A stretch of DNA of 64,000 bases from Molossus alvarezi (Eukaryota > Chordata > Mammalia > Chiroptera > Molossidae): the NCBI GenBank assembly GCA_037176705.1, contig CM073895.1, positions 6,224,551 to 6,288,550 on the forward strand, read 5' to 3'. Under the pieces are notes generated by a model that worked only from the letters and a program-made list of their open reading frames with translations, searched no databases and had not been told where the DNA came from. The stretch's first letter is position 1, and each line of letters starts with the position of its first letter. Below are positions 25,706 to 37,802 of this stretch, piece after piece. A program made the position numbers and the translations under genes.

Positions 25706-27861
25706 CTGTGGGAAAAAGAGTTCACATAGTAAACCATAACGCAGCCTTGACTCATTCACTCAAGGGATCACTTCTGAGGATTCCTAGACTAGAAAGAACC
25801 TGCACCGGACTAAATACTGGATGCAGACAGGTTGGCTAGAATGGGGAAAAGCCTGCTGGAAAGCAGTGGGAATTGCTCCTAAAAAATACCTTCGGCTCAG
25901 CTCTGTAAGGCCTTAAACCCTAGCAATTCAGGCCTTGTCCTATAAGCGAAGAAAGCCAGAGAAGGTATGCCAGGGAAAAATCAAATCCAGCAGGTAAGAT
26001 GACCGTGTTAATGGAGAATGGCTGAAGAGGGGGCAGTTGGAAAGGAATTATTGTTATTAGTTAATGAAGGTTGGCATGCATGCAGAGAGAGACAAAGTCA
26101 GGACCAAGGGTACATGAAGGTCACAGGCAAAAACATCTAGGACTAAATATAGGGGTGGGGATAGAAAGAAAATCTGATTTGTAGTGAAACAGTGGATTAA
26201 AAGTTTGGGACATATTTCATCAAGTTAAACTTGAGGCAGCAGTAGGATGTTCAACTGGTGGATATTAGATAATCAGTAAGCTCCTTGGTCTGTGCACTGT
26301 GATCTTTGTACTGCCAATTTCTGGGTCTTTCAAAACTCACAGTACTTGGATCTTTAGCAAGATAAGGACACATTAATAATGATATCTAGTTAGTATTTCT
26401 TTCAAAGGGCATTTTATCCTGTAAAAAAAAACTATTATGAACTGTCATGATCTCTAAATAGAGGAAAGATTCTATCTTTGAACACTAAGGTACTCCAAGG
26501 TAAGAGTCTTCCTTTGAAAACACCATTAAAAAAACTTCAGCTACAAAGAGCAAATAGCAAGTCTTCAAAGAAAACCTCTCTCTTACTTTCTCTCCAAGGA
26601 AGACACTGAACCACTTGTAGGACTGAAGTGTGGATGAAAGGAACTGAATTAGTGTTCAGAAGCCACGATCTAGCTGGGCTCCCTGCAAAATACTCTCTGG
26701 AATGTTCTGAAGCAGCAAATGGCTTTTTTTTTTTAAGTTTCAAAATTAGATACTGAAGTCTGTCTGGAGCTTTGCTGCTGGTGTAACACTGGAATTTTAT
26801 TCATGAACGGGTAAAAGATATCTGGTTCTTATCTATTAACTTACAAAAGAGTAATTTGTTTAAAAAATTAGGTTTTAGTTTTGATGTACTTTTAAACACA
26901 TCTTCACTACACTACCTCAGCATACTGTTGTAAGCGCTCATTTTTTGTTTATTAGTGATCAACTTATTTCATGATGTGAAACAAATTCAGCTTGGCTTTA
27001 AATTGGATGTTGCAAAGAAGTCGGGGAGTACAGGCAGGAAGGAAGAGTGGTCTCATCAGGAGTCTTCACAGCTTTGTATCTATCTACTGGGGCTGGACCC
27101 CCTGGGGCGCCCTGTGTGGGCCACGCGGCCAGGGCCTACATGTGCCCCGGAGGCAAGTCAGCCAGCACATCACACCGCCCAAAGCGAAGACCTCCTGGCG
27201 GAGGAAGCAGGGAACCCACAGCTTTCTTAAACTACATCCTCTTTATGTCAGATCGGGGCCCACTGGCGGTGGCCAGCCCGGGGAGCCGGGAGCAGCCCGT
27301 GCCGGGGCTGGGGGAGGTCGCCCGGAGAGCTTCCCCATCATCCGACGGTTCTGCTGCAGTCTCCCCATGAATGAGCACCTTCTGAAGTTGTATTAGTCAC
27401 CGCTCATTTCCGAGCAGACGGGCTGGGCACCCAGCCGCGGGAAGCAGGGGCAGCTGGTGGGGGAGGGGATTCTAGCTCCCTGCGCATCTCTCCTTTCCCG
27501 GCCCCTCGCTCCATTTTAGGAAGGGCTCGGCTTCAACGAGCGCCCGGGTTAGGCCTGTGTCTCCCCCCAGACCTGCCACTCCCAGCACCTCGTTAAGTGG
27601 CCCGCGCGTTCGACTCCTGGGCTCCCAGGACAGTTACGTGGCCCCGTAATTCCGTAATCACAGGATGAGCCCTCCGGGGAGAGCGGGCGCCGCGCCCGGC
27701 CTCGGGCCGCACAGCGGGAGCGGGGAGGCCGGCTCACGCGCCCACTCGCCCTTTCCACGACCCGCCGACCCCCGGGCACGCCGTCTGATGGGCCGCAGCC
27801 CCAGGAGGGCACACGCGCGCCTGCCTGGGTGCCTGCTGGGCAGCCCACCCCGAGTCCTCAC
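25706..27861 (-). other. ENO1: ENO1 intron 1
   Basis: 2.16 kb between noncoding exon 1 and exon 2, free of VES SINEs, with the CpG island at its 5' end. No coding exon was seen. Confidence 0.85.
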
Positions 27862-27955
27862 CTGGCTGCCGGATGTCGCCGCCCGGGAAAGAGGGTGCTG
27901 CAGACACTCGAGGGGAGCGCTAAGTCAGCAGGTGTGGCCGCTCGGAAGACCCTGA
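27862..27955 (-). other. ENO1: ENO1 exon 1 (noncoding), start site approximate
   Basis: A strong donor CAGCCAG/GTGAGG fixes the 3' edge at 27,862, inside the CpG island and 2.2 kb upstream of exon 2. The upstream edge is estimated from spacing to the CCAAT box (about 85 bp) and to the hypoxia element (about 350-400 bp). Confidence 0.7.
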
Positions 27956-28290
27956 GCCCGTGTCTGTGCCGAGCGCCTCGACTTCCTGCCCAGCTCGGGA
28001 GACCCCGCCCACTTCCCGCCTCCGCCGTGCCGCCTCGCCATTGGCCCGGCGCCTTGTCACTCGGGCCCTCGCCTCCGGGAAAGGGGCGCGACTTCGGCCT
28101 TTGCTCCTGCGGGGACGGGGCGAACGACCCGCGGAGGTGGGGCGCCGCGATGCTGGGGCTCCCCGGCGGCTGTGTGGGGGTGCGGGCGAGCCCTCGCCCC
28201 ACTTTACTCCCGCCGCCCTTTGGGACCCCTGGAGTCGCGGGCTCTGGGGCGCCGCTACCACCGGGGCGGGGCGGGGTGGGGCGGCCGGCA
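27956..28290 (-). promoter_or_regulatory. ENO1: ENO1 core and proximal promoter
   Basis: GC-rich, with no obvious TATA box. On the gene strand there is a CCAAT box at 28,038-28,044, a GC box at 28,003-28,011 and overlapping GC boxes at 28,261-28,288. This is a typical CpG-island housekeeping promoter. Confidence 0.75.
28038..28044 (-). promoter_or_regulatory. CCAAT box (NF-Y type) of the ENO1 promoter
   Basis: CCATTGG on the plus strand reads CCAATGG on the gene strand, about 85 bp upstream of the estimated start, where NF-Y boxes usually sit. Confidence 0.65.
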
Positions 28291-28307
28291 TGAGCGTTCG
28301 GGGATCC

Positions 28308-28362
28308 ATCACGTACTCCGAGTCCCGCACGCACGCAGCGTCGCTCCGGCGCCGCACGTCCG
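28308..28362 (-). promoter_or_regulatory. ENO1: HIF-1 response cluster of the ENO1 promoter
   Basis: On the gene strand there are ACGTG cores at 28,355-28,359 and 28,310-28,314, with overlapping GCGTG cores at 28,328-28,336 between them. Order, spacing and surrounding bases (GCGACGCTG, GGGACTCGGAGTACGTGA) agree closely with the human ENO1 hypoxia-response element as I remember it, about 350-415 bp upstream of the start. HIF-1 binding here would give hypoxic induction of glycolysis. Confidence 0.8.
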
Positions 28363-28560
28363 GCCCACGACCTTGGGGACGACCTCCGCGGCCCGCCCTC
28401 CTCCGCCGCTGCGCCCACCGCCCCGCAGCGTGGTGTCCGAGACCCCGCAGGCCCGGAGGCGTGGGCGCCCGGGAGCCGCGAGCCCGGAGCTGCGACCCAG
28501 GCTCTCGTTCGCCCGCGGCGCCTGTGCCGAGGTGACCCCGTCCCTTTGCCCTTGTGCGTG

Positions 28561-29419
28561 GTCAGACTTGAGTGTCGGCCCGATGGCCGGTCTTTACAGC
28601 TGATACTTTTGAGCGCCTCCCGCCTGCCGGGCAGGTCTCCGCGTGCGTCCCCAGTGTCGGTTCATTCCCTGGCTCTTGCTAATGTTGCGCCTTGAAAGGA
28701 GACTTGTCTCCCTCCCTTTCCTACCTCGTGGATCGAACCTGCCCGGCGTCCAGTGAGCCGGCCGTGTACTGCTTTGGACTGGAATCGCGCAGGGCAGGGG
28801 CCTTTCTCCGAGTGCAGAAACCCGGGCAGAGTGACCAGTGAAAAACGGGCAGGTGTGAGTGCCGTGGTTTTTACCTTTCTGATCAGGAAAGAACTGATAC
28901 ACGTTTAAAATCTGTTCTCCAGCACACGCCCCGACTCCATTTTCTAGTATAGTTGTTTTGTATTTCTCGGCATTCCTCTTGGTCTGTAAGACTGCAGGCT
29001 AAAACGATACCATTCATCGCCATATTTTCCACATGCCTGGAGACGTCCAAATGTGTGAATCTAATATTTCTTCTGGTCGGAGGCAAAAACTGCCTTTCTT
29101 CCTTAATGCCTAGCATTTTTAAAAAAAAATCTCCTGAGCTAGTACTGGGCTTAGGTTTCCAAGGCATGCAGTAAAAGTGAAGACGTCCTATCGAATCCAT
29201 AGTATTTGTTTTCCATTGACTAAGAAGCAAGAACTTTAGGGTTAAATTCAGCAAACAAGCAACAAGGAAGTTGTAAAATGTTGCTTTAAAAATTAGATGA
29301 ATTTTGCAAGCCGAGTTTATGATTTCACCAGCAATACACTGATGTTTCAGACTGCTTAAAACCAAGATTTCAGCCCTATGACTCAGCAGCTAAATCAACA
29401 GCCAACATATCTCTTTTTT
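28561..29419. other. Upstream flank of ENO1, nothing recognised
   Basis: Unique sequence falling from GC-rich to AT-rich. In human a noncoding divergent transcript starts near here; no sequence proof of one is available. Confidence 0.5.
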
Positions 29420-29653
29420 TTTTTTATCCTCACCCAAGGACATTTTTCCATTTTTTGTTCAGATAGAGTGGGAGGGAGAGAGAGAGAGAAACATTGACAT
29501 GAAAGGGACACATCGAGTGGGTACCACCCGCACGACCCAACCAGGGCTGGGGACAGACTGCAACCAAAGTACGTGCCCTTAGCGGGAACCGAACCCGGTT
29601 CTTTCTAGACCGCAGGCCGATGCTCTAACCTCTGAGCCGTACTGGCCAGGGCA
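29420..29653 (-). mobile_element. VES SINE
   Basis: Flanked by CATATCTCTT and CATCTCTT. First SINE upstream of ENO1. Confidence 0.9.
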
Positions 29654-30529
29654 TCTCTTAAACATCGCTACAAAAATCAGACACAACTCACTTTGAGAGC
29701 AGTTAAAAGGTGTGGCCCTGGAAAGGCTCCAGATCTATCTTTTATTTTACATTTAAAGTGGTTAGAGAAAGACATGGTTCTTATAACTGCCCCCTAGCAG
29801 CAAATCAAACATAGAACATGATCACAGATAGCTGCTGTTGCAAGATTCTTGGGACCACAGCATAGTGTTCTGAGCCAGCACTTCAACCTCAAATTGTAGT
29901 TCCACTGTTAATGGTTAATGAGTATCCACGCCCTCAAATCTTTTCCAAAATCTACAGGCTGCCAAATGCCCTTCTTGTCTCCATGGCTCCCGAGGCTTTA
30001 TTAGCAGGCCATGGAGCTCACACTGGTCTGCAGTCCAGGGCAGGGACACTGACCTTGTTTCAGGCATTTAGTTATTACTCGTCATTGACTAATGTGCTTG
30101 CTAAGCAATTTCATTGCAGTGGCATATCAGTAGCAGTCACCCTGCTGGTGGGAAGGAAGGGGAAATGAGTGTCTGAAGCTACTGTCAGAAGACCACACCG
30201 TGAAGCACTGTGGGTAGCACCTGCGAGACAGTTGCAGGCGCATACTGGATTGAGAGAAGGTGAATCTGCCGCAGCCTGTGATCCACCTGTGGTTTGTGTA
30301 TCCCTGGTTCAAATCTGCTGGTTGGCTGAAGGAGTGGCAGGTAACCAGCCAGACAGGAAACTTCAGGGTTGCATAGTGGCCAAGGGAGGTAAGAGATCAG
30401 AGGAGGTAGGAAGGCCCTCAGAGGATGGTTATGGTTCCTCTCATAACAGACCATGAAATGTACGTTTATCATTATCTCACATACCAAAGATTACATGCAG
30501 TGTATCTGGTGTAAAGAATAATACTTGAA

Positions 30530-31130
30530 TGTCTGTGCGCCCATCACCACTGTTAAGACATCAGCAATGCTGTGAAGGTCCCTGTGTCATTCTTCTCCGG
30601 CTCTAGAGGGACCACTATCCTAAATTTTGTATTTATCATTCCCTTGTTTTTCTTTATGGTTATTTATTTTTAAACTCATTTTTATTGTTGAATGTATTAC
30701 AGATGTCCCCCTTTTTATGGTATTCAAATAACTGTTTGAACTTTATAGAAATAGCATCATACTGTTTGCAGCCTTTTGCTTCAACTTTTTGTTTAACTTG
30801 ACGTTTGTGAGCTCCATCCCTATAGCTTTAAATGGTTTGTTTCCAGTGCTGTATAGTATTCCATCATATGAATGTCACAATTTTTCCTGTCAATGAACAT
30901 TTGGATTTTTTCCTGGTCTTTTTTTCTTGTTAATGTCAACAATGCTGCTATGAACTTTGTTGCAGATGTCTCCTGAGCAGACACAAGAGTTTCTCTAGGT
31001 CATATGCCTTGGGCATACACCTAGACTTGGAGTTCCCGGGTCATGGGTATAAGCCTCCTCATCGTTGTTTTCCAAAGAATGTGCACCTCTGTGCTTTTCT
31101 CCCAGGACCGTATATGAGTTCTGAACCAGT
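30530..31130 (-). mobile_element. Old antisense L1 3' fragment
   Basis: The text matches the common L1M end in antisense (TGTATAGTATTCCATCATAT, ATGCTGCTATGAACTTTGTT, AAGAGTTTCTCTAGGTCATA). A roughly 50-bp insert sits at 30,660-30,712. Confidence 0.75.
30660..30712 (-). mobile_element. Tiny 5'-truncated L1/HAL1 3' end
   Basis: TTTTTATTGTTGAATGTATT then ACAGATGTCCCCC matches the 3' end at 62,640-62,680. Flanking TCTTTATGGT and CTTTTTATGGT look like a target duplication in the older L1. Confidence 0.55.
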
Positions 31131-33654
31131 TTGGGGGGAGGGGGAAATCAAATTCAGCTCTTCCTTTGCAGTGTTTTCTAGAAATTGGATTGATACCACC
31201 CTTTCCAAGTCCTTCACTTAAAGAAAGCCCATGTCCCCTTTCTAAACGGCAGAAGCATTCTACCAATGATGGCTTCGAGGGCACCTCCTAGGGCACCTGC
31301 TGTCAGCCCCTCCCCTGCCTTCTTCAGAGCTGACTTCACAGAGTCGGCGGTAGGAAGGAGGGGTTGGGCAAGGCGTACGTTTGGGGAACAGAAGGGAGAA
31401 CACAATATGGTTTTTAAACTGTCATTGCTAGGAGGGCATTTATCGGGGGTGCCCTCCTAAGGGGAGGAAGGAAGAGGGGAATTAGGGAAAAAAAACAAAA
31501 ACAACCCAAGGAGTCGGGGAAGCAAGGAGCAGGCTCCCAGTGATCAGAGCTCCCCCCAGAGGAGTAGATAAAGGTGGGGGCCAACGGAGAACATCAGGGG
31601 GAAGTCTTCACCTTGTGTCAGAGAGCTCCGCGTGGCTCTCCGGTGCCAGCTCCTTTGTCTGCACCAGGTGGAACCACACCAGCCTCAGGAGGCAGTGTTG
31701 AGCTGTGCCGCCAGAGGGCACGCGCGGCAGTGACTGCGGAAAGCAGGACTCAGCTCTCGGCAGGCAGCCGCTGCAGTAGTTCTGGAGCAGTCTTCTCTTC
31801 CTCTCCACGGTCCTACCCCCTTTTCCGCGGTTCTCAGGGTGGTCACTTGAAGGGGGGCCCAGAGCACGTGCAGCCGACAGAGCCTGTCAGGCCAGCAGCA
31901 TTCCTAGAGGCCGGCAGGATGCAGGACCCTCAGGTGGCCCTCTCCGGAATGCCAGACCCTGTGCAGGAAGAGAGGTCAGAGGACACAGTGCGAGCCCCCG
32001 ATGGAAAAGCAGGGCCCGAGCTCTTCCTTCAGAAGGGCGTGGCCCCGTGTGATTCATTGACTGAGCGTAGGGTTTCCATGGAGGCTTCACATGGACCACA
32101 AGATAACCAGATCCCTGCCCCACCCCCAACCTGTCACAAATCTGCAACAGTCCTGAGGCCTTATTATCTGCCAGCTGTAACTCATGTCATCCCCGCGACA
32201 AGGTTGTGACTGGGTTGCATGGGATCATCTTCACTGTTCAAACCACAGAGCTCGCTGACTTGCCCAGGCCCACAGCTAGTGAGGGCCAGGGACCACCCCC
32301 AAGCCCTCAGCCTCCGGCTTCTCCATGGTGTACTTCACCCAGCCTTGGACTTGGACCACAACCCTAAACTTCGTCCCAGGAGCCCTCCCGTCCTTTGCGT
32401 CCAGCCCATGACTATAACCGCACGCACAATTTAACTGTAGCAACTTCGTATTTGAGCAATGTGACTCAGGAAGCCTTTGTGTGTGCTAGGTCCCATCTCT
32501 CTAGAACGACTTTGTAGCTATAAGGAGAAAGCCGTTCCCATAGCCAGAGCGACAGTTACATTGCATCACAGTTCCCGTTCGAAAATGTCCCCAACCCCCC
32601 ACTTGCGAAGGCATTTTCTGGCATTCCCTAAACAAAAGGGTAGAACTTCCTCTGCTTTTCCGCAAACCCCTTACAGTTTTCTTGGGGCCGGTCCATGGCC
32701 CGCCGACGTGGAATTCCATGTCGAGTCTTGTTTTTGTTTGTTTCCCGAGGGTCAGGAGGATGCTGAGGGGAGAATGGACTTCGGCGGTTGTCAGAGCCTG
32801 TGGGAATCTTCTCGTGGCTAGAAGAGCGATGCAGACTAGGTGGATTCGTAACTGGCCCAGTGGGTTCCTCAGGGGCTGGTCCCGAACTGAAGGCTCGCTC
32901 CCAGGTGAGGAGCTGCTAAAAGTCACAGGTCCTCAGAGGTGGCAGGACAGCCTGCCAGTGTGTGGCTGACTCGGGGTTTGTACCAGCCAGGCCAAGCAAG
33001 GTGACAGCTGATAAAGTGCCCCTTGGGAGGGGCGTCTGAGTGCCTGCCACACGCCCAGCGCCCGAGGAAGGATTTCCCAGGCTGGGCAGGTCTTTGCCAC
33101 CTGGCTGGCTGGACCAGGGTCAGCACCGGACACAGGGAGATAGCCTGGCCTGAGGCTCTGCCCGGTGCGAGCTGTCAGGGGACTGTGGGTCCTGGCCAGC
33201 CCACTGGCACCTCTCCCTTGGGAAGTTTGGATTCAGGATCTACAAAGAGGGTGATCTGAGGGTAGAAACTGCAGATGTAGAGAGACATGGAGTGGGCTGG
33301 AAGAGGGGGCTGGATAGCCCTCAAAGAAACTGCTCCGAGAGGCGGAAGCGTAGTGTCACTGGTCTGCGGGGCAGGCAGACGTAGGTCACAGCTTAGCGAG
33401 CTGCTGTGGGAGACTGAGCTGCCACAGCTGGAACTGTGCTGACATTTTCCTTCTCAGGAGGCCCGATGTCTAGCTGCTCCGATTGCTGTCCTCGCTGATT
33501 TCCTGGGATCCCCCAGGAAGCTCCAGGAGCTGAGGAGCCTGTGCTTGGTGCTCTGCAAGCTGACCTCAGCTCGACCCTCTGGGATGGAGGCCCAGATCCG
33601 CCTCAGTGAAGACAAGCATGGAGTCCCCTGATGGGAAAGAAGTGACTTAAATTT
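31131..33654. other. Intergenic; one glycine-rich ORF, MIR fossil
   Basis: Mostly unique. The minus-strand ORF at 31,405-31,214 is discussed in the findings. The 211-codon plus ORF at 31,574-32,209 overlaps a MIR and shows no domain. Confidence 0.5.
32150..32290 (-). mobile_element. MIR SINE fossil
   Basis: ACTCATGTCATCCCCGCGAC, GACTTGCCCAGGCCCACAGC and TAGTGAGGG match MIR in antisense. It falls inside a long but meaningless plus-strand ORF. Confidence 0.65.
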
Positions 33655-33780
33655 GTCACCGCAGTGCCTGTCTGTTGAGCCCCTACTACGTGCTAGGTCC
33701 TGGGTGTAGCCAGGAAAAAAACAAAACAAAATGAAGAAGGCCTTAACTTCAAGGAAACTACCTTCTAATGGGGTGGGAGG
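33655..33780 (-). mobile_element. L2-like fossil
   Basis: TGTTGAGCCCCTACTACGTG and CTAGGTCCTGGG resemble an antisense L2 end followed by an A-rich stretch. Confidence 0.5.
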
Positions 33781-33811
33781 AGGGAGGCAGACATTTGCAA
33801 GTGCATAAATT

Positions 33812-34040
33812 AGCCTTGGACAGTTGGCGCAGTGGTTAGAGTATCAGCCTGCGGACCAGAGTCCCGGGTTTGATTCCAGCCAAGGGCACGTACCTCGGTT
33901 GTGGTTAGTCCGTGGCCCGGTTGGAGTCGTGCAGGAGGCAGCCACTCGATGTGTCTCTCTCACATCCATGTTTCTCTCTCCCTTCCACTCTGTCTGAAGA
34001 TAAATGTAAAAATATCCTCAGATGAGAATTAAAAAGAAAA
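33812..34040 (+). mobile_element. VES SINE, diverged
   Basis: Head GCCTTGGACAGTTGGCGCAG; AAGTGCATAAATTA repeats on both sides. Confidence 0.87.
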
Positions 34041-34329
34041 GTGCATAAATTATACACGTGGCCCATATCAGAGGGCGTATTTCAACAGACCCAGAAAACG
34101 AGTCACCGGGAAGAGTGTGCCCATCAGAGGGACCCTCGAGTCTGAGGAGTTGAAAGAGACCAGTGCGCCTGAGTTGGGGGCTGGGGACAACACTAGACCC
34201 GATGCCACGGCGGATGGGGTGAGCATCTCGTGGGCAATGCGAAGGACAGTGGGTTCTGCCCGAGGGGAGGAGGTGATGGTGGGTTCCGAGGAGAACTGTG
34301 CTCTGACGTCTGGCTTTGAAGGCTCACTC

Positions 34330-34920
34330 CAGCGGCTGCTGCAGGAAGACTGGGGAGCCTGGATAACCTCTGCCTCTGTGTGGCAGGGCTGCTGTAGCCA
34401 ACCCAGGTCCGCACCATGGGGCGTGGAGGGACAGAAACGACTCTCACAGTCTTGGAGTCCAGAAGTCTAAAATCAGGCTGTAGCCCTGGCCTGCTTGGCT
34501 CAGCGGTTAGAGTGTCGGCCTGCGGACCAGAGAGGCCCGGGTTCGGTTCCCACTAAGGGCACCTACCTCGGTTGCAGTTTGTCCCTGGCCCTATTGGGGT
34601 CGTGTGGGTGGCAGCCACTCGGTGTGTCTCTCTCACATTAATGTTTCTCTCTCTCCATTCCTCTCTCCTTCCCACTCTATCTGAAGATAAATGCAAAAAA
34701 AAAAAAAAGTCCTCAGGTGAGGATAAATGAATAAATACATGAAATCAGGGTGTCGGCAGGGCTGGTCCCTGCTGGAGGCCGAGGGAGCATCTGCTTCTGC
34801 TCTGTCCAGTTTCTGCTGGTTGCTGGACTCCTTGCTCGTAGATTATCGTTTCAAACTGACTTGTCACATCCCAGTGTCTCTGTGTCTCCCTGCTCTCTCT
34901 CTCTTTCTCCTTCTGTCTAG
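34330..34920 (+). mobile_element. Old repeat fragment around a SINE
   Basis: GAAATCAGGGTGTCGGCAGG, CTGCTGGAGGCCGAGGGAGC and TTTCTGCTGGTTGCTGG belong to a common old mammalian repeat. It is interrupted by the SINE at 34,483-34,730. Confidence 0.45.
34483..34730 (+). mobile_element. VES SINE
   Basis: Head GCCCTGGCCTGCTTGGCTC; AAATCAGGCTG and AAATCAGGGTG flank it. Confidence 0.9.
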
Positions 34921-35317
34921 ATTTTTAAAAACTTTCATTCAATTTTTTAAACTAAAAAAAAAAAAATCGCCTCACCCTAATTCTTGGCTCAGGTTGACAT
35001 AGCAGCAGGTACGTAAGGGGCATCGATAGGTCCCTGTCCGACGTGAAGGTTGCACCCTGAAGAAGGACACTCGGTTCCAAGTAAGGAGCCCGCTTGGGCT
35101 CCGCTAGGGAAGCAGGATGATGGGGACACGGGACCATGCCTCTCCCCACCCCCGGGAGAGCCGACTTCGGGGGACTTGAGAGCTGAATTTGAGTTATTGA
35201 AGGATTAATATGCAGCAAAGGGAATAGACTTAATCTCTGTGGCTCCAGAAATGAGTACAGTGACTACAGAGAGAAGGTTCCAGGGAGGCTGAAGCAGCTC
35301 AGTTTAAGAGAAAAACA

Positions 35318-35572
35318 AGCCCTGGCTGGTTTGGCTCAGTGGTTAGAGCGTCACTTGCTGACCAGAAAGGCCTTGGTCTGGTTTCTGCTAGGGGCACGTA
35401 CCTCAGGTTTGGCCCCGATCCCGGTTGGGGTCGTGTGGGTGGCAACCAGTCCATGTGTCTCTCTCACATTGATGTTTCTCTCTCTCTCTTCCTCCCTCTC
35501 CCTTTCCCCCTCCGGCTCTATCTGAAGATAAATGCAAAAATGTCCTTGGGTGAGGATTAAAAAAAAAGAGAG
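35318..35572 (+). mobile_element. VES SINE
   Basis: Target duplication GAGAAAAACA. Full length. Confidence 0.9.
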
Positions 35573-36314
35573 AAAAACAGAACAAATCATTTGCTAAACG
35601 ACACTTGGTGCCCACCACTGGGGCCTGCAGTTCCTCCTTCTCTGTCAAAAGGGTTCTCGGTGTGTGTTAATATAAGTCAAATTAAAATTCATCACCATTC
35701 AACCCTTTGGAGATGTTTAGAACATCTTTAAGATCACTCATGAAACCTTGATATTAAATGAAGAAAGAAAAAAAGAAAACAGAACCCCACGGCTGAGCAT
35801 TAACATCAACATCCTGGGCTTCTGCCTCCTACTCCATTTATCACAAATAGGTTTCTGGTTCCAGGAAAGACAAAGATGCTTGTATTACTTTTCAGTTGGA
35901 GTCTGACCCATTTGGACACTGTCCCAGGCTTTGCTAATGCGGTGCTTATGCACAGACTCCTGTCAAGACAGGGACCATCTATGGCCGGTGCCAAGGTCCC
36001 TGTCTTGGTCCCATCCTGATGGTGTCCTTGGGCTCCTGCTCGATGCACGGACACCAGCTCTCCAAGGCGGGCACTTCTTGTGCATTGAGTTTACCGTCTT
36101 TTCATCCGTCAGAGGAGTTGCTCCACCTGGTCCCATGTACTGAGAAGCAGTGTCTTAATCTGGGCAGGAGTCTGTGCATGAGCATGCAGAGGTCCAAGGA
36201 ATGCCCGAGCTGTGGGCGGGTGAGGTGTGTCTGTGCACCTTGCTGTGGCGAGGCGGTCCACTTTAAATTCCTGATGGGGGCTGTGGCCCCAGAACATTAA
36301 GAACCATTGTTCCT

Positions 36315-36474
36315 GCCCTGGCCGGTTTGGCTCAGCGGTTAGAGCATCAGCCTGCGGTCCCGAGAGACCCAGGTTCGGTTCCCGCTAAGGGCATGTACCT
36401 TGGTTGCAGTTTGTCCCCAGCCCTGGTTGGTCGTGCGGGTGGCAGCCACTCGATGTGTCCCTTTCACATCGATG

Positions 36475-36511
<37 letters not shown>

Positions 36512-36578
36512 TCCTCCCACTGTACCTGAACAAAAAATGTCCTCGGGTGAGGATAAAAAAAAAAAAAAAAAAAAAAAG
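36315..36578 (+). mobile_element. VES SINE
   Basis: Target duplication AAGAACCATTGTTCC; 20-odd base A tail. Young. Confidence 0.92.
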
Positions 36579-37114
36579 AACCATTGTTCCAGACGGTGCC
36601 CGAGTAATGTCTTTGCTCATCTGTAGCTGGACAAAAGGAATGAACCTTTCTGTAATTCTGTAAAATCGCTGTTTTCTGACCTGGGTCAGCGTGGCTCTGC
36701 TTTAAGCTCAGGAACTCTGCAACAGGAACTGCAGGGCCTCAGCCCTGCGGAAGGACCATTCACTTCCCACTCTCCTCCCAGCTTCTCAGGAGACGTCCTT
36801 GGAGACAGGAGGCGACAGGCCCGTCACGTGGTTGTGCAGGTTCCAGACCTTTCCTGTGGGCTCCTACCGAGGTTGCCAGGCTGCCACTGGTGCATGTGAG
36901 TACAGGGTACGAGGGTACATCAGCATCTTTGATTCTGGCATTTTCCTCCCCAGAAAAACGAAGTCAGGAGCCCGGCTCAGCATCTTATGGAGGGAGACTG
37001 GGAGGGGGTCCCCTCTTTGGCAGCATTACCCCCTACCAGCTTCATTTGGAGCAGTGCCTTGGGCTAGAATCTATGATAACCATGCCCAAAGAAGAACATC
37101 AGAAAGGAACACAA

Positions 37115-37330
37115 GCCCGGCCGGTGTGGCTCAGTGGTTGAGCGTCGACCCATGCACCAAGAAGTCGCTGGTTCGATTCCCGGTCAGGACACATGCCCAG
37201 GCTGTGGGCCCGATCCCCAGTGGAAGGCATGCAGGAGGCGGCCAGTCAATGTTCTCTCTCATCGATGTTTCTATCTCTCTCCCTCTCCCTTCCTCTCTCT
37301 GTAAAATCAATAAAGGGGGGAAAAAAAAGG
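37115..37330 (+). mobile_element. VES-related SINE, AATCAATAAA tail group
   Basis: Head GCCCGGCCGGTGTGGCTCAG; tail AAATCAATAAAGGGG. AGGAACACAA is repeated at the flanks. Confidence 0.92.
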
Positions 37331-37802
37331 AACACAAAAGACATCAATTTCTACCAGCCATAATGGTAGTTACCTTTTGGAGATGATCGCACATCCTTTT
37401 GGTTTGGGGTTCTCACCCAATAAAAATGTATATTCAGGGATAGAGTCACAGAGAGTTTGGGGGCGCTCTTAGACGTGGTCGGGGAGAGAGCACCCTCTCC
37501 TTGTTTGCTTTATTCTGAATTGCTGAGCAATTCTGCAAAGCTCTGCACACAGTGATGGCTATTAAATACTGTACCTTCCAAAGACCGCCTCGGGGTGGGG
37601 ACCTCAAACCAGTCAGATACAGCTCCTGCCGTCCCGGCGCCTGGCTGGCTGGTGCAGAAGCATACGCTCTGGGATGCAAAATGAAGCGCTGAAGGGGCCA
37701 CGGCAGGCCACTGCGGCATGGGGATTCCTTTGAGCTGAAGGTATTTGAGAACAGGACCCCCACCCCAACTCCTTTTTTCTGTTTAAAAGCAGAACTTCTT
37801 AC

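Larger units (their letters stand above)
27270..28560. other. CpG island over the ENO1 promoter
   Basis: Dense CG dinucleotides and very high GC, contrasting with AT-rich flanks. It covers exon 1 and extends over 500 bp upstream of it, which leaves room for divergent transcription. ORFs called inside it are composition artefacts. Confidence 0.85.

Noticed and set aside
27829..28535. Several 140-190 codon ORFs over the CpG island
   Set aside because: Open frames come from the CG-rich composition; Pro/Arg/Ala-rich translations on all frames are the usual artefact.
31574..32209. 211-codon plus-strand ORF
   Set aside because: It overlaps a MIR fossil, shows no domain and has no splice or promoter support. 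Likely chance in GC-rich DNA.
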